A DNA stretch of 64,000 bases from Flavobacterium sp. CS20 (GTDB taxonomy: Bacteria; Bacteroidota; Bacteroidia; Flavobacteriales; Flavobacteriaceae), in the NCBI RefSeq assembly GCF_018080005.1, contig NZ_CP073015.1, forward strand, positions 744,001-808,000. The letters run 5' to 3'. Both the position numbers and the translations under genes were made by a program. Below are positions 1 to 9,296 of the stretch, piece after piece (positions within the stretch are counted from its first letter, which is position 1; each line of letters opens with the position of its first letter). The notes beneath the pieces were generated by a model, which worked only from the letters and a program-made list of their open reading frames with translations, did not search any database and was not told where the DNA came from.

Positions 1-912
1 TTCACCATCTTTAGTTTTTCCTATGGGGATTTTATCACCCTCATCTAATAATACACTTGTGTATTTCCAACTCTTACCAATTTCTCTATATTCCTCAACT
101 AACTCATGAACTGGTATTAAATCATACGCTTCATTAAATGGTTTTAGCTCATTGTAATTTTTACAGTAAATAAGTAAATACTCAACATTTTTTTTAAGCT
201 TAATATCTTCACCGCCACCTGAAGCACCTGCTACATTTTTCATATTAACTGACACAGTATTAATAAAATTTTCTTCGCCAAAAATTTCATTCATTAAAAG
301 TATCAGGTTATGCACCTCATTATCGTCAATAGACACGAAAATGACACCATCTTGTTTGAGTAGGTTTTTAGCAAGATAGAGGCGTGGCATCATCATATTG
401 AGCCAATTGCTGTGGTATTGTCCGTTTTCTTTACTGTTCTTTTTGAACATACCGTCTTTGGTCATATAGCCTTCTTCGTCTTTGTCGCCAACACGTTTTT
501 CGTAGTCTGCTTTAGTTTCAGAGAATTTGTCAGGATAAATAAACGAGTCGTTTCCTGTGTTGTAAGGTGGGTCTATGTAAATCATTTTAACCTTACCGAA
601 ATAGCTTTTTTGAAGAACTTTTAATACTTCCAAATTTTCTCCCTCAATAAAAATATGTTCGGTATCGTCAAAATTTACGCTTTCGTCTTTCGCTGGCACA
701 AGTGTTTTGGTGGTTGGTGCTTGCAACACTTTAAAGGCTTCACTTTTTCCTGCCCAATTCAGCACGTAGCGTTCGTTTGAGAAGTTGATATCTTCTCCAA
801 GCGTAGCTTTTAGCTTTTCCCAATCCACTTTGCCTTCGGCAAATACTTCAGGCAACACTTGTTTTAAAGCGTTTAGTTTTTCCTGTTCTGGTGTTAGACT
901 TGTTCCGTCCAT
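1..912 (-). CDS. mod: Type III restriction-modification methyltransferase subunit (Mod), 5' part only
   Basis: The N-terminal 304 codons of an adenine-specific DNA methyltransferase run off the left edge of the window without a stop. The translated start is MDGTSLTPEQEKLNALK, and the catalytic motif IV is seen as MIYIDPPYNTGND at about residues 111-123, with QDGVIFVSIDDNE about 70 residues later. This arrangement is typical of the Mod subunits of EcoP15I-like type III systems, which modify one strand of an asymmetric site; the Res subunit would be expected beyond the window. The ATG at 912-910 begins 4 bases after the stop of the small regulator gene, so the two form an operon. Family assignment is firm; the recognition site cannot be read. 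Confidence 0.88.
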   Translation of the reverse strand, partial: MDGTSLTPEQEKLNALKQVLPEVFAEGKVDWEKLKATLGEDINFSNERYVLNWAGKSEAFKVLQAPTTKTLVPAKDESVNFDDTEHIFIEGENLEVLKVLQKSYFGKVKMIYIDPPYNTGNDSFIYPDKFSETKADYEKRVGDKDEEGYMTKDGMFKKNSKENGQYHSNWLNMMMPRLYLAKNLLKQDGVIFVSIDDNEVHNLILLMNEIFGEENFINTVSVNMKNVAGASGGGEDIKLKKNVEYLLIYCKNYNELKPFNEAYDLIPVHELVEEYREIGKSWKYTSVLLDEGDKIPIGKTKDGE

Positions 913-916
913 ATAT

Positions 917-1114
917 TTATAATTCTTTTTTGTCAGTTAGTAATTCTTTGGCCTCTACATTCAAGATTTCCGCAATCTTGTATAAGTCCTCCAAACTTGG
1001 TTGTCGTCTGTTTTGGGCGTAAGAGTTTACCATATTGTAACTCTTTCCCATTTGTTCAGCCAACCATTTTTGTTTAATTCCCTTTTTTTCTAAAACCTCT
1101 TTTATTCGGTTCAT
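917..1114 (-). CDS. Small Xre-family helix-turn-helix regulator upstream of mod
   Basis: This 65-residue protein is almost entirely one HTH_3/Cro-C1 domain: IKQKWLAEQMGKSYNMVNSY is the helix-turn-helix, followed by the usual PSLEDLYKIAEILNV helices. It lies 4 bases ahead of the type III mod gene on the same strand, so it probably controls expression of the restriction-modification operon, as C proteins do in other systems. That role is inferred from position; the DNA-binding fold is plain from sequence. Confidence 0.85.
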   Translation of the reverse strand: MNRIKEVLEKKGIKQKWLAEQMGKSYNMVNSYAQNRRQPSLEDLYKIAEILNVEAKELLTDKKEL

Positions 1115-1508
1115 TTTTGAACTTGTTTTATAGTCCGCTAAAATAGGAAAAATTATTTATTATCTCACTAAATGAGTATTTAAATAACCATTCTGTTTGG
1201 GTGCGGTGGGTAAGGGCAAGCTCTTTTGGTTTTTTCAGCGTTGGCTTTGCGTGACGGCAAAAACCAAATGTGCTTGACCGTGCGGTGGCTTTTCAGCTTG
1301 CAGGTAACTCCAGTATATACAGGATCCTTAAAATACCTGCCAGCATTTCGGTTCTACTCAATGACCACAGCAGGCTGGTACGTCGGCATTATACCTGTAG
1401 CACATTATTAAGTCAAATAGGTTTAACTTTATTAAAGTAATACTAAATCTTTATTTTTCATAGGCAAGTTAAAAGAGTTTTATTTTATTTACAGTTATTA
1501 ATCTTTAT
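1115..1508. other. Gene-free interval with a GC-richer repeat-like block
   Basis: I see no convincing gene in this interval of about 390 bases. Roughly 1195-1400 is clearly richer in G and C than its flanks and resembles the dispersed intergenic repeats common in Flavobacteriia (TTTGGGTGCGGTGGGTAAGGG, then a block with GCGTTGGCTTTGCGTGACGG). An open frame of 61 codons at 1226-1411 has no recognisable domain and looks accidental. The block separates the restriction-modification operon from the housekeeping genes and may mark the edge of that island. Confidence 0.45.
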
Positions 1509-2048
1509 ATGAAAAATACCGACGATAAATACGTGATTTTGGTTGATGAGAACGATAATCCCATCGGCAAAATGGAAAAAATAGAAGCCCATGAAAAAGG
1601 ACTTTTACATCGTGCGTTTTCAGTGTTTGTTTTTAATGATAAAGACGAATTGCTGTTGCAACAACGAGCGTTGACCAAATATCACACACCAGGATTGTGG
1701 AGTAATACCTGCTGTAGTCATCAAAATGAAGGAGAAAGCAATATAGAAGCAGGAAAACGCCGCTTAGAAGAAGAAATGGGGTTTTCTGTGCCTTTAGAAG
1801 AAGTGATGTCTTTTACCTACAAAGCTCCTTTTGCAAATGGCTTGACCGAGCACGAATTTGACCATATTCTAATTGGATATTACAACCAAGACCCTAAACC
1901 TAATCCTGATGAAGTTGCAAATTTTAAATGGCGAACTTTAAACCAAATCAAATCAGATATCGCCAATCATCCTGAGCAATACACAGCTTGGTTCAAAATT
2001 ATATTTGATAAATATCTCACCGCCATTGCACAAAACAAAATGATATGA
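1509..2048 (+). CDS. idi: Isopentenyl-diphosphate delta-isomerase, type 1
   Basis: The enzyme interconverts isopentenyl and dimethylallyl diphosphate, the building blocks of quinone side chains, carotenoids and undecaprenyl carriers. The 179-residue Nudix-fold protein has the active-site segment SNTCCSHQNEG (catalytic Cys at about 68, metal-binding His at about 71), the Nudix-like EAGKRRLEEEMGF and the EHEFDH segment with the catalytic Glu near residue 115. Length matches the family. Its stop overlaps the start of the next gene by 4 bases, so it heads a tight cluster with queD-like, bcp and manA-like genes that share no obvious pathway. Confidence 0.95.
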   Translation: MKNTDDKYVILVDENDNPIGKMEKIEAHEKGLLHRAFSVFVFNDKDELLLQQRALTKYHTPGLWSNTCCSHQNEGESNIEAGKRRLEEEMGFSVPLEEVMSFTYKAPFANGLTEHEFDHILIGYYNQDPKPNPDEVANFKWRTLNQIKSDIANHPEQYTAWFKIIFDKYLTAIAQNKMI

Positions 2049-2452
2049 AAGTTACGGTTCACAGAAAAGCACATTTTAACAGCGCCCATCGTTTGTATCG
2101 AAAAGATTGGACAGATGAGAAAAATGATGCCGTTTTTGGGAAATGCAGTAACCCACATTTTCACGGTCACAACTATGAATTAGTGGTTTCTGTGACAGGT
2201 GAAGTTAACCCTGAGACGGGTTATGTTATTGACATAAAAGAGCTTAAAGATTTAATCAAATCTGAAGTTGAAGACGAATTTGACCACAAAAATCTCAACG
2301 AGCAAGTTGAGGTTTTTAAAACATTAAATCCTACGGCAGAAAATATCGTGGTAGTGATATGGCAAAAGTTGAGAAAACGTTTAGATAAGCATCTCGAACT
2401 GAGCGTGACTTTATACGAAACGTCAAGAAATTTTGTAACCTATAAAGGCTAA
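2045..2452 (+). CDS. queD: 6-pyruvoyl-tetrahydropterin synthase / QueD family protein
   Basis: This 135-residue protein belongs to the PTPS/QueD family, which acts on dihydroneopterin triphosphate either in queuosine synthesis (6-carboxytetrahydropterin synthase) or in tetrahydropterin synthesis. The zinc ligands are visible as His15 (FNSAH) and His40/His42 in NPHFHGHNYE, with a Cys at 34 in GKCSN. Near the C-terminus PTAENIVVVIW and TLYETSRN complete the family signature. It is translationally coupled to idi by an ATGA-type overlap. Family is certain; the choice between QueD and a eukaryote-like PTPS role is not. Confidence 0.85.
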   Translation: MKVTVHRKAHFNSAHRLYRKDWTDEKNDAVFGKCSNPHFHGHNYELVVSVTGEVNPETGYVIDIKELKDLIKSEVEDEFDHKNLNEQVEVFKTLNPTAENIVVVIWQKLRKRLDKHLELSVTLYETSRNFVTYKG

Positions 2453-2456
2453 TACA

Positions 2457-2909
2457 ATGAAAGTAAACGATAAATTGAAAGCATTTACTGCCAAAGATCA
2501 AAACGGAGATGAATTTGATATTTCTCAATATCTCGGTAAAAAACCTTTAGTCATTTATTTTTATCCCAAAAATTTTACGCCAGGTTGCACCAAAGAAGCT
2601 TGTAGTTTTAGAGACAGCTATCAAGATTTTAAAGACCTCGGTGCTGAGGTTATCGGCATAAGTGATGACAGCGAAAGTTCACACCAACGCTTTGCTAAAA
2701 AACACGATTTGCCTTTTACATTGCTTTCTGACCAAGATGGTAAACTCAGAAAGCAATTTGGTGTAAAAAAAAGCTTGCTGGGCTTGTTACCAGGTCGAGA
2801 AACCTTTATTTTTGATGACAAAGGCATTCTAATTCACCGTTTTAATAGTATGGATGCCAAACCACATATCAGAAAAGCCTTAAAAGTTGTCAAAGAAATC
2901 AAATCTTAA
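2457..2909 (+). CDS. bcp: Thioredoxin-dependent thiol peroxidase (BCP/PrxQ family)
   Basis: The 150-residue peroxiredoxin reduces hydrogen peroxide and organic hydroperoxides in the cytoplasm. The peroxidatic Cys44 and resolving Cys49 lie in TPGCTKEACSFRD, the usual five-residue spacing of atypical two-cysteine BCP enzymes. It begins 4 bases after the queD-like stop and its end overlaps the apparent TTG start of the next gene. A second, more distant BCP paralogue lies at 40288-40737. Confidence 0.93.
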   Translation: MKVNDKLKAFTAKDQNGDEFDISQYLGKKPLVIYFYPKNFTPGCTKEACSFRDSYQDFKDLGAEVIGISDDSESSHQRFAKKHDLPFTLLSDQDGKLRKQFGVKKSLLGLLPGRETFIFDDKGILIHRFNSMDAKPHIRKALKVVKEIKS

Positions 2910-3876
2910 ACCAAAACTTTATCCTTTAAAGTTTAAACCCATTTTAAAAGAAAAAATATGGGGTGGACATCATTTAAATTATAAAGATTCATCCATTGCA
3001 AAAAACACTAAAATTGGAGAGTCTTGGGAGATTAGTGGCGTTGAAGACAGCATATCAGTTGTTGATAACGGAGATTTAAAAGGTCAAAAACTGAAGGCTA
3101 TTTTAGCTGATTATAAAGAACAATTAGTTGGAAATTCGGCTTATAAACGTTTTGGAAACGAATTTCCTTTGTTGATAAAGTTTATCGATGCTAAAGACAA
3201 TCTCTCCGTGCGACTTCACCCTGATGATAAGATTGCTAAAGCCAAGCATAATTGTCTGGGGAAAACGGAAATGTGGTATATCATAGAAGCTGAAAAAGAT
3301 GGTTTTATTATAGCCGATTTTAATCGAAAGATGAATCGAGAAGAATATTTTAAAGCCGTTGAAAATATGACGATAAAAGACGTTTTGAACCACATTAAGG
3401 TCAAATCTGGTGATGTGTTTTTTATCGCTCCAGGCTTAATTCACGCCATTGGTTCAGGGGTTTTACTCGCCGAAATTCAACAAACTTCAGATATTACTTA
3501 TAGAATTTACGATTGGGATAGAGTAGATGATCAAGGGCGTTCTCGAGAGCTTCATCAACAACAAGCCTCAGAAGCCATTGATTTTACTTATAGAGAGTCC
3601 AAAGTGAAATATGATAAAACAACAAATTCAGCGAATGAAGTTATTCATAATGAACATTTTAAAACGGATTATCTCAAAGTAGAAAATAGATTAAATTTAG
3701 ATTTGACTAAATATGATAGTTTTACAATCCTTATGAATGTTGGCAAGGATGCTAAATTATATTATAACGAAAATACCTTTACGTTTAACGCGAAGGAAAC
3801 TTATCTGATTCCAGCAAGCATTTCAAATATTAGTATTGAAGCAAAACAAACAGAAGTTTTGAGGGTTCATATATAA
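2887..3876 (+). CDS. manA: Mannose-6-phosphate isomerase, class I
   Basis: ManA interconverts fructose-6-phosphate and mannose-6-phosphate, supplying mannose for surface polysaccharides. The cupin-type metal site is seen in SVRLHPDD and KTEMWYII, and GLIHAIGSGVLLAEIQQTSD is the conserved C-terminal cupin segment. No ATG precedes the conserved LKFKPILKEKIWGG region, so I place the start at the TTG at 2887, which gives 329 residues and a 23-base overlap with bcp. The glycosyltransferase gene that follows fits a role in envelope sugar supply. Confidence 0.9.
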   Translation: MSKKSNLKPKLYPLKFKPILKEKIWGGHHLNYKDSSIAKNTKIGESWEISGVEDSISVVDNGDLKGQKLKAILADYKEQLVGNSAYKRFGNEFPLLIKFIDAKDNLSVRLHPDDKIAKAKHNCLGKTEMWYIIEAEKDGFIIADFNRKMNREEYFKAVENMTIKDVLNHIKVKSGDVFFIAPGLIHAIGSGVLLAEIQQTSDITYRIYDWDRVDDQGRSRELHQQQASEAIDFTYRESKVKYDKTTNSANEVIHNEHFKTDYLKVENRLNLDLTKYDSFTILMNVGKDAKLYYNENTFTFNAKETYLIPASISNISIEAKQTEVLRVHI

Positions 3877-3951
3877 TTCTAAAATAATTATTCATTAAAA
3901 GCCGAATAATTCACGAGCCTTTGTATTTTTGACACGGTTTACACCAGAACT

Positions 3952-4734
3952 ATGACCCAAACCAGACCAAAAATTACTGGCCTTATCATTACACTCAATG
4001 AAGAGAAAAATATTGGTAAAGTCATTGAAAATATAGATTTTGTAGATGAAATTATCGTTTTAGATTCTTTTTCTACCGACAAAACTGTTGAAATTGCGAC
4101 GTCTTACAATCAGGTAAAAGTCTATCAAAATAAATTTGAAAACTTTACCGACCAACGCAATTTGGCTTTAGATTATGCTACTCATAATTGGATCTTATTT
4201 TTAGATGCAGATGAACGCCTAACACCAGAATTAAGAGAAGAAATACTTGAAACGGTAAAGCAAGATGATACAGCAGAAGCTTATTATTTTTATAGAAAAT
4301 TTATGTTCAAAGACAAGCCTTTACATTTTAGTGGATGGCAGACCGATAAAAACATTCGTTTGTTTAAAAAGGATGCCTTAGCACGATATTCTAAAGAGCG
4401 TTTGGTTCACGAAATTCTAAGGGTTAAAGGTCGAACGCGAACAATGAAGCACAAGTTGATTCATTACTCATATATCGATTATCACAGCTATAAACAGAAA
4501 ATGATCAGCTATGCCAATCTCAAAGCAAAAGAGCTTTATATGAAAGATGTAAAACCGAATTTTTTTCATTTTTACATCAAACCAGCTTATAAATTTCTTT
4601 ATACTTATTTGATACGTCTTGGGATATTAGACGGTAAGCGAGGCTTTATTATTTGTTATCTAAACGCCTTAAGTGTGTATTATCGTTATCCTTACTTAAA
4701 AACACTTTATCGCTCTAAGAAGACTTTAATTTAA
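3952..4734 (+). CDS. Family 2 glycosyltransferase, LPS-core (WaaE/KdtX-like)
   Basis: The 260-residue protein starts with a GT-A fold: ITLNEEKNIGKVIENI for nucleotide-sugar binding, VDEIIVLDSFSTDKT, and the metal-binding FLDADERLTPEL. This pattern is typical of WaaE/KdtX-like glucosyltransferases that extend the lipopolysaccharide inner core. Its 3' end overlaps by 20 bases the convergent Kdo-kinase-like gene, another lipid A/core gene, which supports an envelope role. A TATTTTTG element (3929-3936) resembles the Bacteroidetes -7 box. Acceptor and donor cannot be read from sequence. Confidence 0.85.
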   Translation: MTQTRPKITGLIITLNEEKNIGKVIENIDFVDEIIVLDSFSTDKTVEIATSYNQVKVYQNKFENFTDQRNLALDYATHNWILFLDADERLTPELREEILETVKQDDTAEAYYFYRKFMFKDKPLHFSGWQTDKNIRLFKKDALARYSKERLVHEILRVKGRTRTMKHKLIHYSYIDYHSYKQKMISYANLKAKELYMKDVKPNFFHFYIKPAYKFLYTYLIRLGILDGKRGFIICYLNALSVYYRYPYLKTLYRSKKTLI

Positions 4735-5479
4735 ACTTTTTCTTAAATCTTTTTTTACGATGAAATTTCTTTTGAAATGCTGATGTGGCTTCCCATAACA
4801 TTTTAAATAATTTCTCTGAATTTTCACCGCTTAATTTGGCATATTCATCCGCTATAATACTCACCATATCGAGTTTTGGAGTTAGGCGTCTTAAATTGAA
4901 CATTCGTTGCTGAAGTGTCAAACTATCGTGAAATGCCATCCGATTAAGGTCAACGAGATAAAACTCATAATGGCTATCACTTACTTTTTTAATCAAAGTA
5001 TTGCCAGGAGAATGATCTTTAAATTCAATGCCGTTTTCGTGTAATTTAAAACAAAACTGTGTGAATTGTCTTAAAATAACTTCGTGTTCAGGCTACTCAG
5101 AATCAGTGACTAACTCTCTGAACATCAAGTCGCATTTTAAGTGTTCTGATACATAGTAACTGCTCGTTAAACCAATTAAATCTTTATCTTCAACATAAGC
5201 TATAGGTTTTGGCGTGCCTATATTTTTTGCGATGAGATGTTGAGCAAAGTTGTAAGAACGCTTAGCCTTTGATTCTCTAAAATATGTATAAATGATTTTT
5301 TTAATAAAATTAGGCTTTTGAAAAGCTTTGATATTTATGGTTAAACCATCAATTTCAAAAGTCTTAATACTATTTCTACTGCCGCCATAAATCAATTGAC
5401 CTTGCTTATCGAAATTTACTATGCAGTTTAATATCTTATCTTGATAGGGGTTAAAATCTGGATGAATTTTTATAATCAT
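4715..5479 (-). pseudogene. Kdo/WaaP-type lipopolysaccharide kinase gene with an in-frame TAG
   Basis: Two open frames (5479-5093 and the part down to 4715) are in the same phase and separated only by a TAG at 5095-5093. Reading through gives a 254-residue protein with the kinase-like N-lobe (LIYGGSRNSIKTFEI) and the catalytic loop FKDHSPGNTLIKK after the stop. Members of the family phosphorylate heptose or Kdo of the LPS core. The residue lost would sit in DSE-x-PEHE; a single substitution from Tyr or Gln would produce TAG. Because the catalytic loop is downstream, the truncated product would be inactive. A sequencing error is the alternative. Confidence 0.8.
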
Positions 5480-5734
5480 TTATAAAATAAGTCTTATTGC
5501 AAAATTAAGAATATATTTTTCATAGGCTGTGTAATTTTATGCCATTGTAAGTTTTACAAGTTTTTAATGTTTTTAAATTAAAAGCAAAAGAAAACTTAAA
5601 AGTTGAATTTAACGTAAAGGCTATATACAGTATTGTGAAAAAAACTCCACCACTTTTTAACTATTCAATAAATTTAGCAACAATCCTTTAACTGCAATTA
5701 AATTGGCAATACAGCATAAATTATAGTCTTATTT

Positions 5735-5893
5735 TTAGGCATCGGGTTTTATTCGTCCTCTTTCGATGCTTTTGCTTTTTAAATATTCCAAAATTTCTTC
5801 TTTTGTCATTGTCGAGAAGATTTTGTCTAATCTGTCTTTTTGCTCTCTTGCAAATTTTACTGCATCAAATTTGTTTTTTGTTTTAGTTTCCAT
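5735..5893 (-). CDS. Small protein (52 aa), likely partner of the decayed PIN toxin
   Basis: An intact 52-codon frame begins METKTKNKFDAVKFAREQKD and ends SIERGRIKPDA. Its ATG (5893-5891) overlaps the last codons of the PIN-domain pseudogene, the arrangement seen for Bacteroidetes PIN toxin and small antitoxin-like pairs. It has no recognisable domain beyond a charged helical middle (MTKEEILEYLKSK). I infer an antitoxin-like or accessory role from position only. The frame's conservation beside a broken toxin is the main reason to believe it is real. Confidence 0.6.
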   Translation of the reverse strand: METKTKNKFDAVKFAREQKDRLDKIFSTMTKEEILEYLKSKSIERGRIKPDA

Positions 5894-6270
5894 ATTTCAT
5901 CAATTCTCTTGGCGAGCGAATGTCCAATTGTTTATAACCATTTTTTAAGTTTATAGAATTATAGCCTCGTATTCGCTCAACATTTACTATATGCTTAAAA
6001 TTCCAACTATTTTTTGGTCAATATATTCAGTCGCTAAATTAATGACCTCATCTTTATCTTTAAGAAACTCAGTAAAATTATTACCTAAATTCGCAAATAG
6101 ATTTTTAATATGTTTTGGTGCAAATTCTAATTCCTCATCCAACATAGTTGATAATAAGACCGTAAATTAGCCGTTATTTATTCGTTTGAATAGGGGTTTA
6201 GTCCACTCCTCAAATTCAGTGTCAAAATAACCGCCAAATACGGAAGTATTCAAATATATCCGTTGAACAT
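5883..6270 (-). pseudogene. PIN-domain (VapC-like) ribonuclease toxin, decayed
   Basis: The N-terminal PIN motif is clear: RIYLNTSVFGGYFDTEFEEW, with the first acidic residues, followed by TKPLFKRINNG and then a stop at about 6169-6167. The same frame continues with TMLDEELEFAPKHIKNLF and EVINLATEYIDQKIV. After a break the family C-terminus WNFKHIVNVERIRGYNSIN reappears in another frame and runs to a TAA at 5885-5883. So the gene carries a nonsense codon, an internal deletion removing the middle, and no good start codon. It would make no active RNase. The product family (PIN, metal-dependent RNase) is inferred from these matching segments. Confidence 0.75.
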
Positions 6271-6458
6271 ATTCTAAATTTGTTAGCCTCTGGATGGAGT
6301 GAAAATCAAATCTTGGAAAATTATCCCAGATTAAAAAAGAAGACATACAGTCAGTTTTTGCTTTCTTATAAGATATTTTTAAAGATAATATCAGACAGAG
6401 AAAATATTGATAAATTAATAACACGATTTATTAAAAAATATCATATATTTGTAATGTG

Positions 6459-6869
6459 ATGAAATCAATTTTCAATCAAATATTGAGTGTTTTAATGGCT
6501 GTTGTTGTGATGTGTTCAACCCTATCAATGACGGTAAGCACACACTATTGCGGTAATATTATGGTTGATAAATCCATCATAAAACCCGCAAAAAAATGTG
6601 TGTTATATGAAAATGAAACACAACAAAATAATGGCATTACAAAAAGCAATTGTTGCAATGATGAGGTCAAAATCATAAAAGGACAAGATCAATTAAAACT
6701 TCAATCTACTGATTTTGAATTGCCACATCCCATTTTTGTTCAAGCTTTGGTTTATACATTTTTTGTAAAACCTATTTTTCAGACCAATACAACGCTTTCA
6801 CATTACGAATATCCACCGCCTTTATACGAAAGGAACTTTCAAGCTTTATACCAGGTTTATCTGATTTGA
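6459..6869 (+). CDS. HYC_CC_PP family small exported protein
   Basis: The protein has a hydrophobic signal segment (ILSVLMAVVVMCSTLSMTVS), then THYCGN, NCCND and YPPPLYER, the three motifs that define the Bacteroidetes HYC_CC_PP family. The function of this family is not established; the paired cysteines and its place directly ahead of a copper/silver efflux operon suggest a periplasmic metal-related role, which is inference. I prefer the ATG at 6459 over the GTG at 6456. A TATATTTG box at 6444-6451 sits just upstream and matches the Bacteroidetes -7 element. Confidence 0.75.
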   Translation: MKSIFNQILSVLMAVVVMCSTLSMTVSTHYCGNIMVDKSIIKPAKKCVLYENETQQNNGITKSNCCNDEVKIIKGQDQLKLQSTDFELPHPIFVQALVYTFFVKPIFQTNTTLSHYEYPPPLYERNFQALYQVYLI

Positions 6870-6958
6870 TATATTAAAATTTAACACAATTCTTTCTTCT
6901 GATTTTTTTTTTAGATTGAAAACCAATAATCGTGTATATGTTTTAATATCAAATCTTT

Positions 6959-9063
6959 ATGCTTAATAAAATCATTAAATATTTTTTAGAGAACAAGTTA
7001 GTTACTGTTCTAGTGCTTATAGTTTTTGTGACTTGGGGAGTTGTTACAGCACCTTTTGGCTGGGACACAGGTGTATTGCCTTCTGATCCTGTACCTGTAG
7101 ATATTGCCATACAAATTGTATTTACCGATATTGGCGAAAATCAACAAATTGTATTTACCGAATGGAAAGGGCGTTCGCCACAAGATATCGAAGACCAAAT
7201 ATCTTATCCATTAACAACTTATTTGTTGGGAATTCCTGGTGTAAAATCTATTAGAAGTACATCAGTTTTTGGGTTTTCAAGTATTTTCATCATTTTTTCA
7301 GAAGACGTAGAGTTTTACTGGTCGCGATCTCGTATTATAGAAAAACTCAATGCTTTACCTTCTGGTCTTCTGCCTAATGATGTTCAGCCAGCACTTGGTC
7401 CCGATGCCACAGCTCTCGGTCAAGTCTATTGGTACACCATTGAAGGTAGAGATAAAAACGGCAACCCGACTGGTGGTTGGGATTTACACGAAATCAGAAC
7501 TGTTCAAGATTTTTATGTCAAATACGGTTTAAACGCCACCGAAGGCGTTTCTGAAGTCGCTTCTATTGGTGGTTTTGTAAAAGAATATCAAATTGATGTC
7601 AATCCCGATGCCTTAAAGGCTTATGATATTCCACTGCACAAGGTAATGCAAGCTGTTCAAAAATCTAACAGAGATGTAGGTGCTAAGACTATCGAGATTA
7701 ATCAGGCAGAATATTTAGTGCGTGGCTTGGGTTATGTCAAAAAAATAGAAGACATTGAAAAAGCGGTGGTTGCTGTGCAAGATAATGTGCCTGTTAGAAT
7801 TGAAGATATCGGGGTTGTTACTTTAGGACCAGCTACTCGCAGAGGTCTGTTAGATAAAGACGGAGCAGAAGTTGTAGGTGGAGTAGTAGTGGCAAGATAT
7901 GGAGCTAATCCACTACAAGTTATCAATAACCTCAAAGACAAAATCAAAGAAATTGCTCCTGGCTTGCCCAAGAAAACCTTAGCAGACGGTAGAGAAAGTC
8001 AGTTAACTATCGTCCCATTTTATGACCGTTCTGAATTGATTTACGAAACCTTAGGTACGCTTGAAGAAGCCTTGTCTCTTGAGATACTCATTACTATTCT
8101 GGTAGTCATTGTGATGGTTTATAACTTAAGAGCTTCATTTTTAATTTCCAGTCTTTTACCCATAGCAGTGCTTATGGTTTTTATTGCGATGAAGTATTTT
8201 GATGTTACAGCCAATATTGTGGCTTTATCTGGTATTGCCATTGCCATTGGAACTATGGTCGATTTAGGCATTATCCTTTCAGAAAATATTATCAAACACT
8301 TAGATGAAGCTCCGCCAGGTCAAAAACTGATAGATAGCATTTACAACGGTGCATCTGAAGTAGCAACTGCCATTTTAACAGCCGTATCGACCACCATTGT
8401 TAGCTTTATCCCTGTATTTACGATGCAGGTCGCTGAAGGCAAACTCTTTGGTCCTTTAGCTTTTACCAAAACTTTTGCTTTAGTGGCGGCTTTGTTGGTT
8501 AGTTTATTAATTATGCCAACGTTAGCACAGTGGTTTTTTGGGTTTAAAATAAAAAATAAAAAGTTTAAGCAATATGGTAATTATATTCTGATCTTGCTTG
8601 GAATTGTAGCACTTTTCTATAATCAAGAATGGGCTGGTGTATTGCTCATGTTATTTGGAGCTATCAGCATCCTAAAAATGTATTTTCAAGATAAGAAAGA
8701 TAAGTTTTCTAAGCCATTATTATTTTGTTATAATTATGCTGAATTAATTGTGGTGCTTTTTGGTGTAGTCTGGCTATTAGCTCAATATTGGTTACCACTT
8801 GGTGCGTCTAAATCTCTATTTATAAACTTAGTGTTTGTCGTCTTATTAGTCAGTATAATTCTCGGACTATTTAGACTTTTAGAGTACAAATACAAAAGCC
8901 TTCTTATCTGGTGTCTAAATAATAAAGTTAAATTTTTACTGCTTCCAGCATTACTCATACTGCTTGGTGCCAATATATGGTTAGGTTTCAACACCATCTT
9001 TGGATTTGTGTCCAAAGGGTTTGACAAAATCGGGGTAAATATCAACGACACAGAAGTTTGGTC
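6959..9063 (+). pseudogene. cusA: cusA segment 1 of 4: heavy-metal RND efflux pump, N-terminal part
   Basis: This is the first 702 codons of a CusA/CzcA-type inner-membrane RND transporter that exports Cu(I)/Ag(I) with CusB and a TolC-like channel. Visible are the first transmembrane helix, the porter domain (ENQQIVFTEWKGRSPQDIED, GVKSIRSTSVFGFSS) and the membrane relay region AIGTMVDLGIILSENI. The frame is interrupted after GTTTGGTC (9056-9063) by an IS66 element. Joining 6959-9063, 10675-10942, 12338-12966 and 14398-15232 gives 3,837 bases, exactly 1,279 codons with the stop, with no internal stop seen at the joins. The truncated product would lack half the pump. Confidence 0.93.
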
Positions 9064-9255
9064 GTAACTAATCAGTGTCAAAAATAAGACTATAAATTTT
9101 GGATAATACAAACTGAGCATATATTTTCTTTGTGCTTATTTCAATTTTTTAAAAAAAATTTCAAATAAGCCACTCATTAGAGCTTGATTTTAAAAATCAG
9201 ACCTTTATCAACATTTTTAACTTTTTGGATTGATAACTAATTGGTTAATAATTTG

Positions 9256-9284
9256 TTTGTTACAAACATACCACCCTACATTTG
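9256..9284 (+). promoter_or_regulatory. Bacteroidetes-type promoter of the IS66 transposase
   Basis: TTTG at 9256-9259 and TACATTTG at 9277-9284 are separated by 17 bases, matching the TTTG / TAnnTTTG consensus for the primary sigma factor of Bacteroidetes. The transposase frame starts at about 9297, so the leader would be very short. Confidence 0.55.
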
Positions 9285-9296
9285 TAAGAAAAAAAG

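Noticed and set aside
1226..1411. 61-codon frame in the GC-rich block
   Set aside because: No domain, unusual composition, and it lies wholly inside repeat-like DNA.
5766..5948. Plus-strand 60-codon frame
   Set aside because: It is the antisense of the 52-residue small protein gene and PIN remnant, with no features of its own.
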